From Cliona cf. orientalis (Eukaryota; Porifera; Demospongiae; Clionaida; Clionaidae): a stretch of 64,000 nucleotides of DNA. Below the pieces are notes generated by a model. It searched no databases, was not told where the DNA came from, and saw only the letters and a list, made by a program, of their open reading frames with translations. A program made the position numbers and the translations under genes. How positions within the stretch are numbered: position 1 is the stretch's first letter; each line of letters starts with the position of its first letter. Below are positions 51,461 to 63,141 of this stretch, in pieces. Location of the stretch: NCBI GenBank assembly GCA_963930775.1, contig OZ005691.1, positions 6,755,000 through 6,818,999 on the forward strand, read 5' to 3'.

Positions 51461-54400
51461 ATGGGTAGGAGCCGCTCTCGATCTCGCTCTAGATCACCAC
51501 GAGGTGAGTATCATAATACCATGTCCAGAACACGTCAATACAAAGTACCAAAGTAAAAATTATATGATTTGGGCCGCCCATATTCCATGAGTAGTCTCGT
51601 GTACCAGACCACTCCCTCCTACGTAGCTACATCCAGAGCTGGGAAGGGAGTGGTCTGGTACACGAGACTAATTCCATGAGGTGATAATGAGTGAATGAGT
51701 ATTCATACTAGTGGTGATGAAAATCATCAAGCCTTCGCGAAAGTCAAGCGCTTTCTTTGAAAGCACACAGGCACGGGGCTGGTAGCTACTCCAAGCTACA
51801 GCAGTACGTCAGTTAGTTGCACCGGGTATTAATAGCCTAACTGTGCCTGAGAAGCTACTGTGAGAGTGAAAGTATCATAGATTGCAGAGGCGGCTGAGGA
51901 TAGTTCAGTTTGGGGGGGGGGGGGGGGGGGGGGACAAAGTCAGTCAATACACACCCACAAGCCTGATATTAGTACATACATAGAGCGTACAATGTCATAT
52001 TATTATATTATTAGTAGCAATACTCTTGTTAGTAGCCTTCCACTTTGGGGGGGGGGGCGCAGTTGCCCCCTGCCATGCGCAAAATTTTTGTGTTAGAAAT
52101 ATTCAACTTCAGTGCATGGAAGCATATTGGATGTCCAATCAACACATTATACTATACCAAGAGCACATGAGGGGCATACATCTAGAATTTATCAAAAACT
52201 TACATGTAACAATTTAGAGCGTTCTTCAAGAAGGCGTCGCTCTACTTCAAGAGAAAGAGATAGGCACCGAGAAGAGAAGAGCAAACACAGAAGGGATGGT
52301 GGTCAAGGTAAGAAATTTAGTGCATGTATACAAGCACCAATGTTTATGGGTGCTGAAGCACGTACATGTACACTAGTACTGTGCATATTCAAATGTTCTT
52401 TTCAACTTGAATTTGTCATTCAGAAGATTATAGTTTAAGATAAAGAGTTTGACTTGTTGAGAGATGGCAGCTTAATTAACCATGCACCTAATTCTGAATC
52501 CTAGTGCATGTAGAGTTTGCTAGATTAGCACTATAATAATACCATGTACATTAAAAATTTTGCTGGATAAAAGTCTCACCAAGCCCAGCTACCTTTGCAT
52601 TGGAAAATTTTGTGGAAAAAAATTTTGCCGATGCGATAAAGGTCGCCATATCCTCTATGCAATCTTTAATACAGGACAAAAAATTAATGTGATAAAAATT
52701 TTTTGCCAATGAGAGCAGGTGGCAAAATTGGTGAATAAATCTTGGGATGGTACCATACCGTAAACTCTGGTTATTAAGTGCACATTATTTAGGCCCCTCC
52801 AAATCAATTAGTAGTTTCTCATCCCCTCTGAGCTCAAAATTGATGCGGGCGGGCGGTGGTAATGGTCGTCAATATGTGTAATTTTTTGATGGTAATGGTC
52901 GTCAAAATCGCTTGCAAAAAAAGGAGGCGGTATACTTTTGCATTGTGCTCCTAATCACAAAATGCATGTGGGCGGAAATTAAGGGGGATGAGAAACTACT
53001 AATTGATTTGGAGGGGCCTTATTAAGTGCATGCTCTCTTCTCGTCACAAGCTATTGTTTGTTAAGCGCGTGCACTTAATAGGCATGGCATTCTATCTTGA
53101 CCTCAACAACAGGCTAGAAAGTAGCTATATGGAGTCCAGATATCTTTGGAGATAATATGATGGCTACGAATAACGCTGTCATGCAAGAAGATCGAATCTT
53201 CAGACAAATCGCCAGCACTCATCATCTTGAGTGGTAGCTATAAATGCTCGATTGATCGAGCCAGCTAGCGCTAGCGGGCTTCGCATCCAACACGTGCCCA
53301 AACGTTTGTGGGCGTGGTTATGTGCAGAAATCGCTAACACATATTGTACTGTAGAGCCCCAAATGTAATTTGAGATTCAACTATACATGTTTTAATTATT
53401 AACTCCTGCCAATGTAGGTAATAGACAAAGCAGATCACGGTCGCCTGTAAGAAGGCACAGATCAAGGTCAAGGTAAGTCCATTTGGACACTGGTTGTTCA
53501 GTACACCTCGTCTAAAATTATTGAAGTAGATTTGCCTACCCACCTTATCTTAAACCATTTACTAAGCACAGCCTGGTTTTTGATTAAGCTAACATGCCAT
53601 AAATAATTATTATAACCTCATGGCTTAACAAGCAACTAGTTAGTACATGACATTGTAGTACCAAAAATGATTGAATCATCCACAGTCTAAGACTCTTGAG
53701 CAAGTATGGAGATAGACATGCACTAGTATCTAGGTGTTTGCTATATTATGTTGTATACATACATGCAGCTAATACTTTTCATTTTAATTACATCCCGAGT
53801 CCCAATCAACAAAGAATATTCGGCCAACCTATGATGAAATTGCCATGAAACACTTTCAAAATGTTTAGCGCACATGAAGGGTTGTTGGGACCCAGAATTC
53901 GAACCTAGCGTAGAAGAGATCATGGACTATTGATGATATAATATGGTGATTCTCTCAATTGGCATTGATGTGGCTTATAGACTGTGCATGCGTACACAAT
54001 ATTGACGACCTTTACCATAATTATATACCTATCAGTCTGCACGGAGGGGTCAAATTTCTTATTCGTGCGGAAGTGAATCATGCACCCGAAAGTTAATTTA
54101 CACTATGGGGATTTTGTATGGGTGATGGCGGACAGAACAGCTGGTCAACTCTAGTTGACACTACGTGTCAGCAGTGCCGGTGCAAAGGATTTTGAGCCAA
54201 GAACTGATTGAAACAACTATATTATGAGCTACACGCCATCGTTTTAAGAGCTGTCCAGATGTAAGTCGTATAAAAAACAGCTCTCCAGCTGCTGCCACTA
54301 TCTGCAGTGATCCTCATTTCAACAAATTTCAGAATTTTTGAACATAATTATACTTATACGCCTGCAATGGACCTAAAACTTGGTATAGGATTTCAGTACC

Positions 54401-55650
54401 ATAGTATCTACTGCATACATTCTTTCGGAGGTACAGATTGGCCCTAGTTGGGATCTGTGAGGTGCATAAAACTGAAAACTTGGACTATAATCAAGGCCCC
54501 TAGTCGGAGTCTACCCAACGCTGATGACTGATCTAAATGGATAATCTTAAGAATCTGTCCTAACACTCTTCAGTAAAACAAACCCCATCTTCCAATTCAA
54601 TATAGTTTGTGAGTGATGGTCTACTTCATACAACACACTTGGAGATTTTTGTGTCTGGAGCATTTTCAGAATTTTTGAACATGGTGAAGACAAGCAGCCA
54701 ATCTTTTAAAAACACCAGTGTAGATCAAGGGCTTATAAGCCTTTGTGTAGATACATTACAACCAGTAGTTTAACATGTTATAACTGAATCTTGATTGTTT
54801 CTATTTGTAAGAGATTTTTTGGTGTCAAATCCTGATTTTTACAATATTATGGTGCACTTGGCTCCTTTGACCCCTGCTTGGCCCGCTGACCTTTTTGGCG
54901 GTGGCGCTAACATTAATTGTAAATACGCGTGTAAACGTATACAATCACCTTCACATAACATGTACGCAATACATTATCGTGAATGCGCGTACATTTGGCG
55001 CTCGCGCAATATGCTAGCCCCAGGAGCATACATCATCATGGCATGGCAACTCAAGTAAACAACATACTACCTGTATGAATAAGAAAATGTATGGAAAACG
55101 TGACCCCTTCGTGCAGACTGTATGCAGATACTGGGGATGTAGTTTTTCATATCATATTAATTATTTATGTATATGCCTGATAGCATGAACATAGTTATTT
55201 CCTAAAGGTGACTAATTATTTTGTGATTATGAAGTTGCCTGCCAATGTACTTTGTGCTTTTTAGCACATGATATATGCACTATGATGTGCATATCCAGTT
55301 CAACTTGAATGTTAAATTCTACTGCAATGTGATGCTGATGAATCATCTTGTAGGGAGCGTGAAAGGCATAATGGCCGTGATAGGGACAGAGATCGAGATA
55401 GAGACAGAGATAGAGATAGAGACAGAGGTAGGGATAGAGATCATGGTCGAGATCGCAGAGGAAATGAAAAAGCATATTCAAAATCACCGTGAGTATGAGT
55501 ATCTCTAGTCTTAGTGATAATACGATGATTTTTTATAGTGATAGAAGCCGCAAGAGCTCTGGTGGTGAGGATAGTGGAGAGAGTGAACTGGATGAAGAGA
55601 CTGAATTAATGAAAAAGATAATGGGGTTCAATAAATTTGACACAACTAAG
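51461..55650 (+). CDS. SNRNP27: U4/U6.U5 tri-snRNP 27-kDa protein, exons 1-5 (last exon outside window)
   Basis: Exons: 51461-51503, 52218-52307, 53418-53472, 55354-55488, 55539-55650; GT..AG and phases fit, 145 aa visible. The product starts MGRSRSRSRSRSPRG and continues as RS and RD repeats, then ELDEETELMKKIMGFNKFDT followed by TK. This matches the junction to the conserved C-terminus in animal SNRNP27, where MGF..FDSTKGKKV leads to about 40 more residues ending RGGFNRPLDFI. That C-terminal exon was not found up to 64000. The donor after exon 5 (GTTTGT) shows the gene continues. Exon 4 contains a run of (RD)n encoded by GATAGA-like units. The intron after exon 5 holds a 6.2-kb transposon. 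Confidence 0.9.
51594..51670. repeat. Perfect-arm hairpin in SNRNP27 intron 1
   Basis: AGTCTCGTGTACCAGACCAC (then TCCCT) and AGGGA followed by GTGGTCTGGTACACGAGACT are exact reverse complements, with a 27-bp loop. It is the cleanest member of the CTAGTCTCG-type fold-backs. Confidence 0.9.
51911..51933. repeat. Poly-G run
   Basis: About 22 G in a row; a second run of 10 G stands at 52047. Confidence 0.9.
52792..53023. mobile_element. MITE inserted in an older element
   Basis: GGCCCCTCCAAATCAATTAG / TAGTTTCTCATCCCC on the left is inverted at GGGGGATGAGAAACTACTAA / TTGATTTGGAGGGG on the right. It interrupts a region whose sides share GTTATTAAGTGCAC / TATTAAGTGCATGC, so it is nested. Confidence 0.8.
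53770..53965. repeat. Host repeat, uninterrupted copy
   Basis: 'acatcccgagtcccaatcaacaaagaatattcggcc ... gagatcatggactattgatgatataatatggtgattctctcaattgg'. The same order is found at 55741-55909, interrupted by the big transposon and resumed at 62085. Confidence 0.8.
53966..55353. other. SNRNP27 intron 3, no gene
   Basis: AT-rich, no supported exon. About 54070-54190 and 54880-55030 have higher GC but only short accidental frames. CATTTTCAGAATTTTTGAAC at about 54660 repeats 'ttcagaatttttgaacat' at 54330, hinting at an old tandem or dispersed repeat. Confidence 0.4.
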
Positions 55651-55740
55651 GTTTGTTCTTGACTTGAGCCTGGTCAATCATTTATTCCCATAAAAAGTAG
55701 GAGAGAATATGGCATGCAAAGATCAAAAACATTATTTTGT

Positions 55741-55909
55741 TATTACATCCTGAGTCCCAATCAACAAAAAAAAATTTGCCAGCCTATGATTAAACGATGA
55801 AACCTATGATGAAATTGCTGTGAAGACTGTTTCGCTCGCATGAAAGGTTATTAGCACCCAGAATTTGAATCTAGCGCAAAAGAGATCATGGACTATCGAT
55901 GATATAAGG
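55741..55909. repeat. Host repeat, left half of an interrupted copy
   Basis: Parallel to 53770-53945. It continues at 62085 ('tataaggcgattctctcagtttg') after the inserted element. Confidence 0.8.
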
Positions 55910-55986
55910 CAAGAGCGCATAATAAGATCGCGCGTACCGCGCGTGGGGGAGGAGGGGGAGGGGAGGGAAGGAGAGCGTGTAACTTC
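55910..55986. repeat. Left 77-bp terminal inverted repeat
   Basis: Reverse complement of 62008-62084 over all 77 bases. Palindromic CGCGCGTACCGCGCG core followed by a G/A-only run that could form a quadruplex. Confidence 0.95.
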
Positions 55987-56282
55987 ATATGTGTTGCACG
56001 GTGCCGGCACAAAATTTCAAATGTACTAAAAATAAAACTGTGGTCGCGCGCCGCATAGGGTTTGCGCTGCGCCGTCACCTATGGGCCGGCCAAGACCGGA
56101 AAGATTATCATCTGGGCTGGCCATGGGCGCCTGTTTGCCCGCGCTCAGCTGTGAGATCGAGATAGCTGAAAGCGCTTCAAGTACCGGGTACTACCAAGGC
56201 AGCGGAGACTCAATCGAGGACAAGGCGGCGAGATCGCTTCAGATCGGTACTACAAGGCTTATCGAGAAGAAAGATCGCTCGA

Positions 56283-59200
56283 TTGAATAGTGAGTTGTTC
56301 GCGCACGGTACTAACTTTGCAGAGCGTCCGAATCTGGTCTCTGAGATGGCGTCAGCTGCAGCACTACTGGCTCTTCGTGCTCATCTAACCAAGTCTGACT
56401 ACCCACACAAACTTGAGCGTTCCAGTGATGTAAGCCAGTTCTTGCAAGAATGTTATCCCAGCTTACCTGTGGAAGTAGTACCCGACGAGTCTGAGCCTAA
56501 AGGAAGCCTGTCGCCGCCTGGTCAGTGGATTATTGTGACGTCTGCTAGGTTCGTTCATCTATTTGATTCAAGCATTGGTCCAGTGAGACCTGCTAGGATT
56601 GTTTTCAAACCCGATGGCAAGCATACTTTTGAAGTATTAATGACTGTAACTTCAAGTGGTTCCTGGTACGACTCCCAGCCACCACATAAGGAGATCTCAT
56701 CCATGCTGGATGAGAATTCTGGATATGTTTTATGCCCTGGTATTAAATCGTACGAGTCTAATTTTTCAGACCACATCCGTTTCACTCCAAAAAAGCTTCG
56801 AGTTTGGAAGAATCCAGTCAGGTATGATTCAGATGAATGCTCACTTTGGCATAAGCCCAATAATACGCGTTGCTCATTGGACGATGACCTTTTTGATGTA
56901 TGTACAAGTTGCAAAACTTTAAAGCATCAACTCAATGCTATTAAGAAGCGAGCTACTGAAGCATCCCCTGGCCACAAAGAAAAGTGGGTGGATTCTTCAT
57001 CTTGTCGGCCATTCAAATATTTATCTCCTGCTAGCCAAACAGAACGTATCTCAAGAAATCGCACTGATCGTAAGAAGCTACGCAAGGCCCTTATGAAATA
57101 TGAAGACTTAAATGTGGATATTGACTCAGAACAAGATGCAGAGCTACAGCAGTTGGTTGCAACCATCGATGATAAAGGGCAGGGTGAATTAGAGAAAATT
57201 TTTACTGAGGCTGGTGAATGTGGAGATGAATTAAGGAGTATATGGGAGAAAGATGTTGCGTCAAGGAAACAGTTTTTTCAAGATCAAGTGAGAAACAGTA
57301 AGTATATTATTGTGTGTATGTATGTGCAGTATGTGTTGTGTGTGTGTGTGCACCAAGTGTGTGTACGTGTTGGACCACTGAAATGTACTTAGTTGGCTGT
57401 TGCCTAGCAACCAAATTTTTTTGCCAAATTGGTAGTTACCAGAGGGGTGCGGGTGATCATAGAGTAGGCCAATGATGAAAGGGGGTCATGGGTCAACAGA
57501 TAATTACAAGACTGTAATTTAGGTGCATTTGACCGTGTATCCCATGTACCTTGATTACAGTCTTGCAAATATAATGTATAGGTAAAATACTGCTATTTGA
57601 ATCAAACTTGGTGGTGGGTCCCAGATGGAAGTTTCAAGTGTATGGCCCATTTCATGTCAGCTATATTATAGTATGGATATTGATTGTTTAATTTTTATAC
57701 TCCAATAATTGACATAATTTACCTGTCATTGTGCATCAATAATAATATAGGTACGTCTAATAGTGGGAACAGGTGGAGCACCATAACATTTCGTATGGGT
57801 GAGGATCACAGCTCTATAATGATATTGTCAGTGTACTAATGTATATTATATAACATTAATACTCACAGCTATTATGTATTATTGTAGACTATTTCCCATT
57901 TCCCCTGTTACATAGGTACCGGGTATGTGCATCATGTACCGTATAGTGAGAAACTTTCGAGGGAGAAAACCCTCACAAATTTTGTGATTTTACAGCCACC
58001 TGCGAAAGTTTTCGCCGTGAAATGCTTCCTTCCTACCCATCTGTGAAAATTTTATCCCTCAAAAAATTTCTTTTATAATATCCCCCGCTAACAGTATAGT
58101 ATTAACATCATCACTTAATTAACTCATTGACACAATTATCACTCTTTTTGGTGTTCATGCACACCTCTTCCATACAATAGCTCTAGCTGTGTACTCCAGA
58201 TCTCCGGCTGCTTATGAAGCTCTAAAGGGGTTTGGAATACTGCAACTACCAGGAATATCATCATTAAAGTCTTACTCTTCATTCAATATGGAGAACCCTG
58301 GAATTACTTTTTGTGAGGAACGACTTGCAGTGGCAAGAGGGCAGTACCAACAAATGATTGACGAAAAACTAGTAGCTGGCGTAGTCCCTAATTGGGAAGG
58401 TATTTTGATATTTGATGAAGTGAAGGTTGGTCTAAAAATCCACTATCATGCAAAAACTGGCAAATTTATTGGAATGGCAATGTCATCGGATGAGCTAGGA
58501 TCACTACACGATGTATTCCAGACACTAAAACCTGGCCACCGGACCCAAAAAACATCGTATGTATTGCAGTATCTATGGAGATGTACTGTATCCAATTTTG
58601 ATATTTTGGGTCCCTATTATACTAGTGTGGAAGCTATGAAAGCTAAGCTGATATTGTCTACTTTGTTTGATGCTATGTACGCTTTTCAGCTTTATGGCTT
58701 CAAAACTAAAGCCATAATATGTGATGGAGCAAGCACGAATCTGTCGGCTGTCAAGGTCCTTACTGGTTTTGGGAGTGGAGCATATGGCCACAAGGAAGGA
58801 GAGGGTATCGAGGATGTACATGAAGTACAGGCATGGTTCACCAATCCGTTCACTAATGGAAAAGTGTATATCATCATTTGTCCATCACACCAGGTAATAA
58901 TTAACCATGATATCACTCTGCATTCTTAATTAAGACTTATGCAGCTAAAAAACATGGTTTCTGCGTTGTATTCATCCAAGCAAGGGAGAACAAAAGATTT
59001 TTTGTGTAATGGAATCACGTTTGGCTGGAGCACAATTGAAGACATGTTTGAGAGGGAGATGCAGAGAGCTCAGAGTGGTTCACTGAAGAGAGTACCTGGG
59101 CTAAAGGAGTCCTATGTACATAGAGACATATGGACAAGGCTTAATGTCAAGCCGGCTAAAATCATGCAGGTACACTAATATTGTATGCGCAAAATTACCA

Positions 59201-60304
59201 TGTTATCATTATGTAGCTATATAACTGCAGCAACAGTATGTGTTGGCGGAACTTGGTGAACACATACTAGAGAGTCAAGCTAACACACCTGGTACCAATG
59301 GTGATCAGATGACCTTGAATTACCTGCAGGCCTTGAACTACCTATTTGAACGTGGCTTTCTCTCCCATGACAAGATTACCTCCATGGATAGTCATGTTCT
59401 CTGTGGTATGGAGTATGGCTATGAGTTCTTAAGTGACTGGCTAGATGAACTGCTCGGTCAAGGTAAATAAATTATGAGTGATAAAATAAATAGTGTGATA
59501 CTTGATATTAATCCTCAGGATTGCTTCCAACCAATCCATACCAAAGGTCATTTCTTGCCTGGCAGGTAAACCACCCCATATAATACCCAATCATTACTGT
59601 GCTTTGCAGGTCAGTTGTCCAGTGGAAAGGGTCAACAGGCAGTGGCTCTGGGAGTGCTTAATTCAGTTGTAGACTTGTAGTACAGGGTACAAAGGCTATC
59701 AGTTTATATAGTGACAGGGACAGGTGCCATTCCCTAACACTTACTAGACAACTGACCTGCAAAGCAATAGCAATTTTCCCCAGTGTATGGCATGTGACCT
59801 TATGGGAATGGGGAGAATCCCAAAACCTTTGCTTAGCCATGGCCTCCACCCCACCATACTACTGAATAATGGTGATCTGAACATCCATGTTGCCTCTCTC
59901 CACCCCCCTCCAAACTAAATACTTGAAGGGAGGGAGAGAGACTGATTAAAGGGAGAGGGAGAGAGAAGATATGTAACCATTTTATTTGTTTTTAATAGAC
60001 ATGGGACTTGATGCGTATCTGCTGGTACGGATTCAAGTCATACTGTGAAGAATTTTTCAAAGCACATCCTCATGCATTTGTGGCCCCACTACGACTAAAT
60101 GGAAGTGCTATTGAAACAGTCTTTAGTCAACTGAAGCATGCAACGGGAGGCAATCTTACAGCTGTGTCCTATGCCCCGGCTAGAGCGCAGCTAATTACCA
60201 AACGGAGTATTCATGGTGTTCGTGTCAAGGATGACTATCGAAATGCACCGCTGTATATCAGAGAACAAGAACTCCCTTCCAGAAAGAGGCCTAGGAAGAA
60301 GTGA
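56283..60304 (+). CDS. P/THAP9-like transposase, 6 exons, 845 aa
   Basis: Exons: 56283-57297, 58181-58893, 58945-59169, 59231-59462, 59519-59565, 59999-60304; phases close. An inner start at 56346 (MASAAALLALRAHL) is equally likely and would give 824 aa. The N-terminal 330 residues have no THAP zinc finger; a Cys pair (VCTSCKTL) and a basic, helical stretch (RNRTDRKKLRKALMKYEDL) are visible. The RNase H-like core begins after YSRSPAAYEALKGFGILQLP. LIFDEVKVG (D about 417), KAIICDGAST (D about 520), NPFTNGKVYIIICPSHQLKN and, near the C-terminus, AIETVFSQLKHATGGN (E about 783) fit the P-element/THAP9 order. The tail SRKRPRKK is a nuclear-localisation-like signal. It would cut at the 77-bp ends. 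Family assignment by motif, not by search. Confidence 0.8.
57951..58085. mobile_element. MITE fragment within transposase intron 1
   Basis: 'accgtatagtgagaaactttcgagggagaaaa' faces 'gtgaaaattttatccctcaaaaaatttctt'. Similar in style to TACCGTA-type MITEs at 36513 and 49874. The insertion is in an intron, so it need not harm the gene. Confidence 0.5.
59601..59765. mobile_element. 165-bp inverted-repeat insertion in transposase intron 5
   Basis: The ends GCTTTGCAGGTCAGTTGTC (59601-59619) and GACAACTGACCTGCAAAGC (59747-59765) are exact reverse complements. The left arm carries TTTGCAG|GT-like sequence that could act as a decoy splice site. Confidence 0.8.
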
Positions 60305-60388
60305 GAGATAATAGCAATTTAATTATTTTTGTTTATGATGTTCAGAATTTTACTGTAATCATGAATAAATAATTTTATACAATGCTAA

Positions 60389-61704
60389 TTATTTGGAATC
60401 ACCAGCTGCCTTAACTTTTAAAGTTTCTCTTAGCATGATGGGAACTTCTAGGACAATTCCTCCCTGACGATTGAGAATCATTTGTCTGTTCTGTATTAAC
60501 TCATTTCCGTAGGTATGGACCATTTTCTTTACAAGAATTTGGTATAGTTTCGGTAAACTACTCTTAGATACCTCGTCTTTAATGCCTGCTTCATTACAGC
60601 TAAATTCAAAAGATTGTAGGAGTTTTGTGTCTTTTAGGATCTCCTCTTCCATCACCTTAATTGAATTAGCTCCATGCTTCCGTATGTACTCCTCAGATGA
60701 ACAGCGATGCATAAACGAAAGAACCTGCCATTACATGAGTACCAATATTTAATAACTATAATATTATTATACTGCTTGCAATGCTGACCATGCATGTGCA
60801 CGTAGTTTGTACAGTTCATCTTCCACAACTATCCCAGTGCCTATTCAGGACCCATGCAACACCCAAAGCCTACCTGAGACAAGTATCCAAGGAATTCTTT
60901 CTTCATAAACACCATTCCCCCATGCACATCAAGAAGACGGATATTGGAAGGCATGTCAATCTTTTCATGAGATAAGAGTTGCATGCGTTGCAGGATGGAG
61001 TGCTCATTGGTGTTTCTATGACTCTCTAAAGTCGAATATAATGCACTACCTCCCAGTCGGTAAAGTGTTGCTTCATCTACTTCAAATCCAGCCTCCTGAA
61101 ACTGATCCATCTCCATTTGCTCTCGGTCCAACAGTAGTACATCACCTTCCTTGAATTTCACCATTTGTTGCTGGCAAAAGTTAAAAACTGATCTGGTGAT
61201 GGATGTTAGGACTGTATTCTTAGTGCTATCAGAAGGAATGGGTTGTGCCTTATCTACTATCTCCTGCCAAGCCTTTTCTGACGCATATGGACTACTACTT
61301 TGTGTGTCAAGGCTCATTAACTGAGATTCCTGGTTTGATCCTGAGGATGTTGCCTCAGTATCAGGCCCAGGGCCATGTAACAGCATTCTCATAGAGTTCA
61401 TCCATATCATTTGCAGGCTGGCATACTTATTTCTTCCAACAGCCTCATTCACAAGCTTAATATACAGCTGGTGAAGCTCTGACACAAACTGCTTTAGAGC
61501 CGGATCTTTGCAACAGTCATTCCAGAACAGCTGCCTTTCGGGGAAATGCTGGAGATGGTACCCCTTTGACACTTCTTCCACAACACAAGTAACAATCTCT
61601 TCAGTTTCTACTTTAGCCAACTCTTCAGTCAAATACTTCAGCTGTCGCTTCTTTAGGACTCTATCCTCACTATTCAAGTACTCTGATGTTGCAGGAGTTG
61701 CCAT
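60389..61704 (-). CDS. Transposon-borne protein of unknown function, 2 exons, 388 aa
   Basis: Exons 61704-60874 and 60724-60389, GT..AG, both phase 0. I start at MATPATSEYLNSEDRVLKKR, because the frame upstream (to 61974) turns hydrophobic and low-complexity and is AT-rich like an untranslated leader. The protein is soluble, mostly helical, rich in Gln, Glu and Met. Segments include LKYLTEELAKVETEEIVTCV, FNFCQQQMVKFKEGDVLLLD and, in exon 2, LPKLYQILVKKMVHTYGNEL. No domain is recognised: no zinc cluster, no membrane segment, no DDE motif. It faces the transposase and ends 85 bp from its stop codon, so the pair is a convergent two-gene cassette. It may be a transposition helper or regulator; nothing in the sequence proves it. 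Confidence 0.75.
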
Positions 61705-62007
61705 GTGTATTTCATAGCCACTAGAATGACAACTGGTACTCCAATATAATGTGTATGCATGTATGTATACTGGGTATTTATAGCTGGTAGTACTTGGACA
61801 GTGTGGTACAATTATTGCCACAGACACGTGTAAGTGTACATACACAATTCCCCAAGCGCGTGCGTGAGCGATCGCGAGTGCAATTGTGCAAGTGTGGCCT
61901 GTGGTTACGTAAATGTGGGCTACTGCCACCACAAGTATTATGAGTCCAAACATGGGCAGTTCTAAATATAGCACGTTTGAAAAATTGTGCCAGGCAAGGA
62001 AAGTCCG

Positions 62008-62084
62008 GAAGTTACACGCTCTCCTTCCCTCCCCTCCCCCTCCTCCCCCACGCGCGGTACGCGCGATCTTATTATGCGCTCTTG
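62008..62084. repeat. Right 77-bp terminal inverted repeat
   Basis: Exact inverse of 55910-55986. Confidence 0.95.
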
Positions 62085-62329
62085 TATAAGGCGATTCTCT
62101 CAGTTTGCTTTCTTTGGTGAGCTCGTACTCTGGGGTTTTTTCCCTATTCAGTCTCGCACATGGCAGGTGGAGGTCACGTCCGGGTCAACCGGCTCGAGCC
62201 GCGTGCTCCAATAAAATGCAATATGGAGCATGTGAAGTTTGTCGCTGTGTCTGAGGTTGATAACGGCGGCGTGTACAGTAGCGCGGTGTAATACTTTTCA
62301 TAAGGGACAAGAGATGTAGTAAGTTTTTC

Positions 62330-62585
62330 ATTATGTCCCCAGTAGCAATTTACTTTTCTGTGGTTAGTATTATGAGGTAACCTAGCTATATCGTAATGAT
62401 AGGAAAATTCAGGGCCTCAACAGAGCTCTTTTGAGACCTGAAAATTCACTGAAGTATAGATTGACTTACACATATATCCAGTGAATACCTTAAAAGTTCC
62501 ATGTTACAAGTGCCACCGTTGTATGTAATTCCGAGAGTTTTCTGGGCTGACGTAAGGTATAGTGCTATATTATATACTTATTGCC
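62330..62585. repeat. Dispersed repeat, copy C (left part)
   Basis: 'tccccagtagcaatttacttttctgtggtta', AATTCAGGGCCTC and 'gggctgacgtaa' match 90-290. It is resumed at about 63605-63785 (ACAACCGATCTG..GTGATTAAAGTATCC) after two younger elements. Confidence 0.65.
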
Positions 62586-63135
62586 ATAGTAGAACGACGA
62601 TACCGGGAAATATCACGAGTTCATTGCCGCGTATTGTTACGAGTGCGAAGCACGAGTAACAATGCAAAAGGCAATGAACGAGTGGTATTTCCGAGGTATC
62701 GTCGTTCTACTATGGCAATAAGGTATTTATCGTATATTTAAGAAGCCTATTCTGTACTGGAGCTTTAGTAGCTCGAGCGGCAAAGCTAAGAAGGGACTGC
62801 TTTAAGTTTTGGTGATGGCCGCCGTCATTTCAGGCACCGAAGACTAAGGCGTATAGCTAAGTAAGGTAAGGGCAGCGGCGCCGTGGCTCATTTATCTAAC
62901 TCGGGCAACAAAAATGACTGGTAGCAGCAACTCACTTTCTTCTCTGGCGCTCAACGTTCAACCATTGTTCAACGTTTCAACACTGTATATATGGCGATCA
63001 TGTGACGAACACGACTGATACGGATTTTGCACGTGACGAACACGACTGATATGGGAAATTATCATACGTGTTTCCACCCACGCGTTTCCCATATGTTTGT
63101 ATTACGGGTCAAAGTTCAATATACGATAAAATATT
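62570..63135. mobile_element. Palindrome-headed element
   Basis: TATTGCCATAGTAGAACGAC then GATACC is mirrored by GGTATC then GTCGTTCTACTATGGCAATA (62579-62723). The outer strings TTTATCGTATATTTAAG (62727) and TTCAATATACGATAAAA (63115) are inverted too. Confidence 0.75.
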
Positions 63136-63141
63136 ATTATA

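Larger units (their letters stand above)
55910..62084. mobile_element. 6.2-kb two-gene DNA transposon (P/THAP9-like), apparently intact
   Basis: The ends are 77-bp terminal inverted repeats, 55910-55986 and 62008-62084, with no mismatch seen. They start CAAGAGCGCATAATAAGATC and contain a purine run (GGGGGAGGAGGGGGAGGGGA). TATAAGG flanks both sides as a target duplication. Two convergent spliced genes fill it: a transposase (+, 56283-60304) and an unknown protein (-, 60389-61704). P elements normally duplicate 8 bp; seven are visible here, with an eighth base ambiguous. Identical ends and open genes indicate a very recent insertion. It lies in the intron after SNRNP27 exon 5. Confidence 0.88.

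Noticed and set aside
55227-55487. Leu/Tyr-rich minus-strand frame
   Set aside because: Shadow of the (RD)n repeats in SNRNP27 exon 4.
61705-61974. N-terminal hydrophobic extension of the unknown transposon protein
   Set aside because: Low-complexity, AT-rich, with a good internal Met at the point where composition becomes protein-like; treated as leader.
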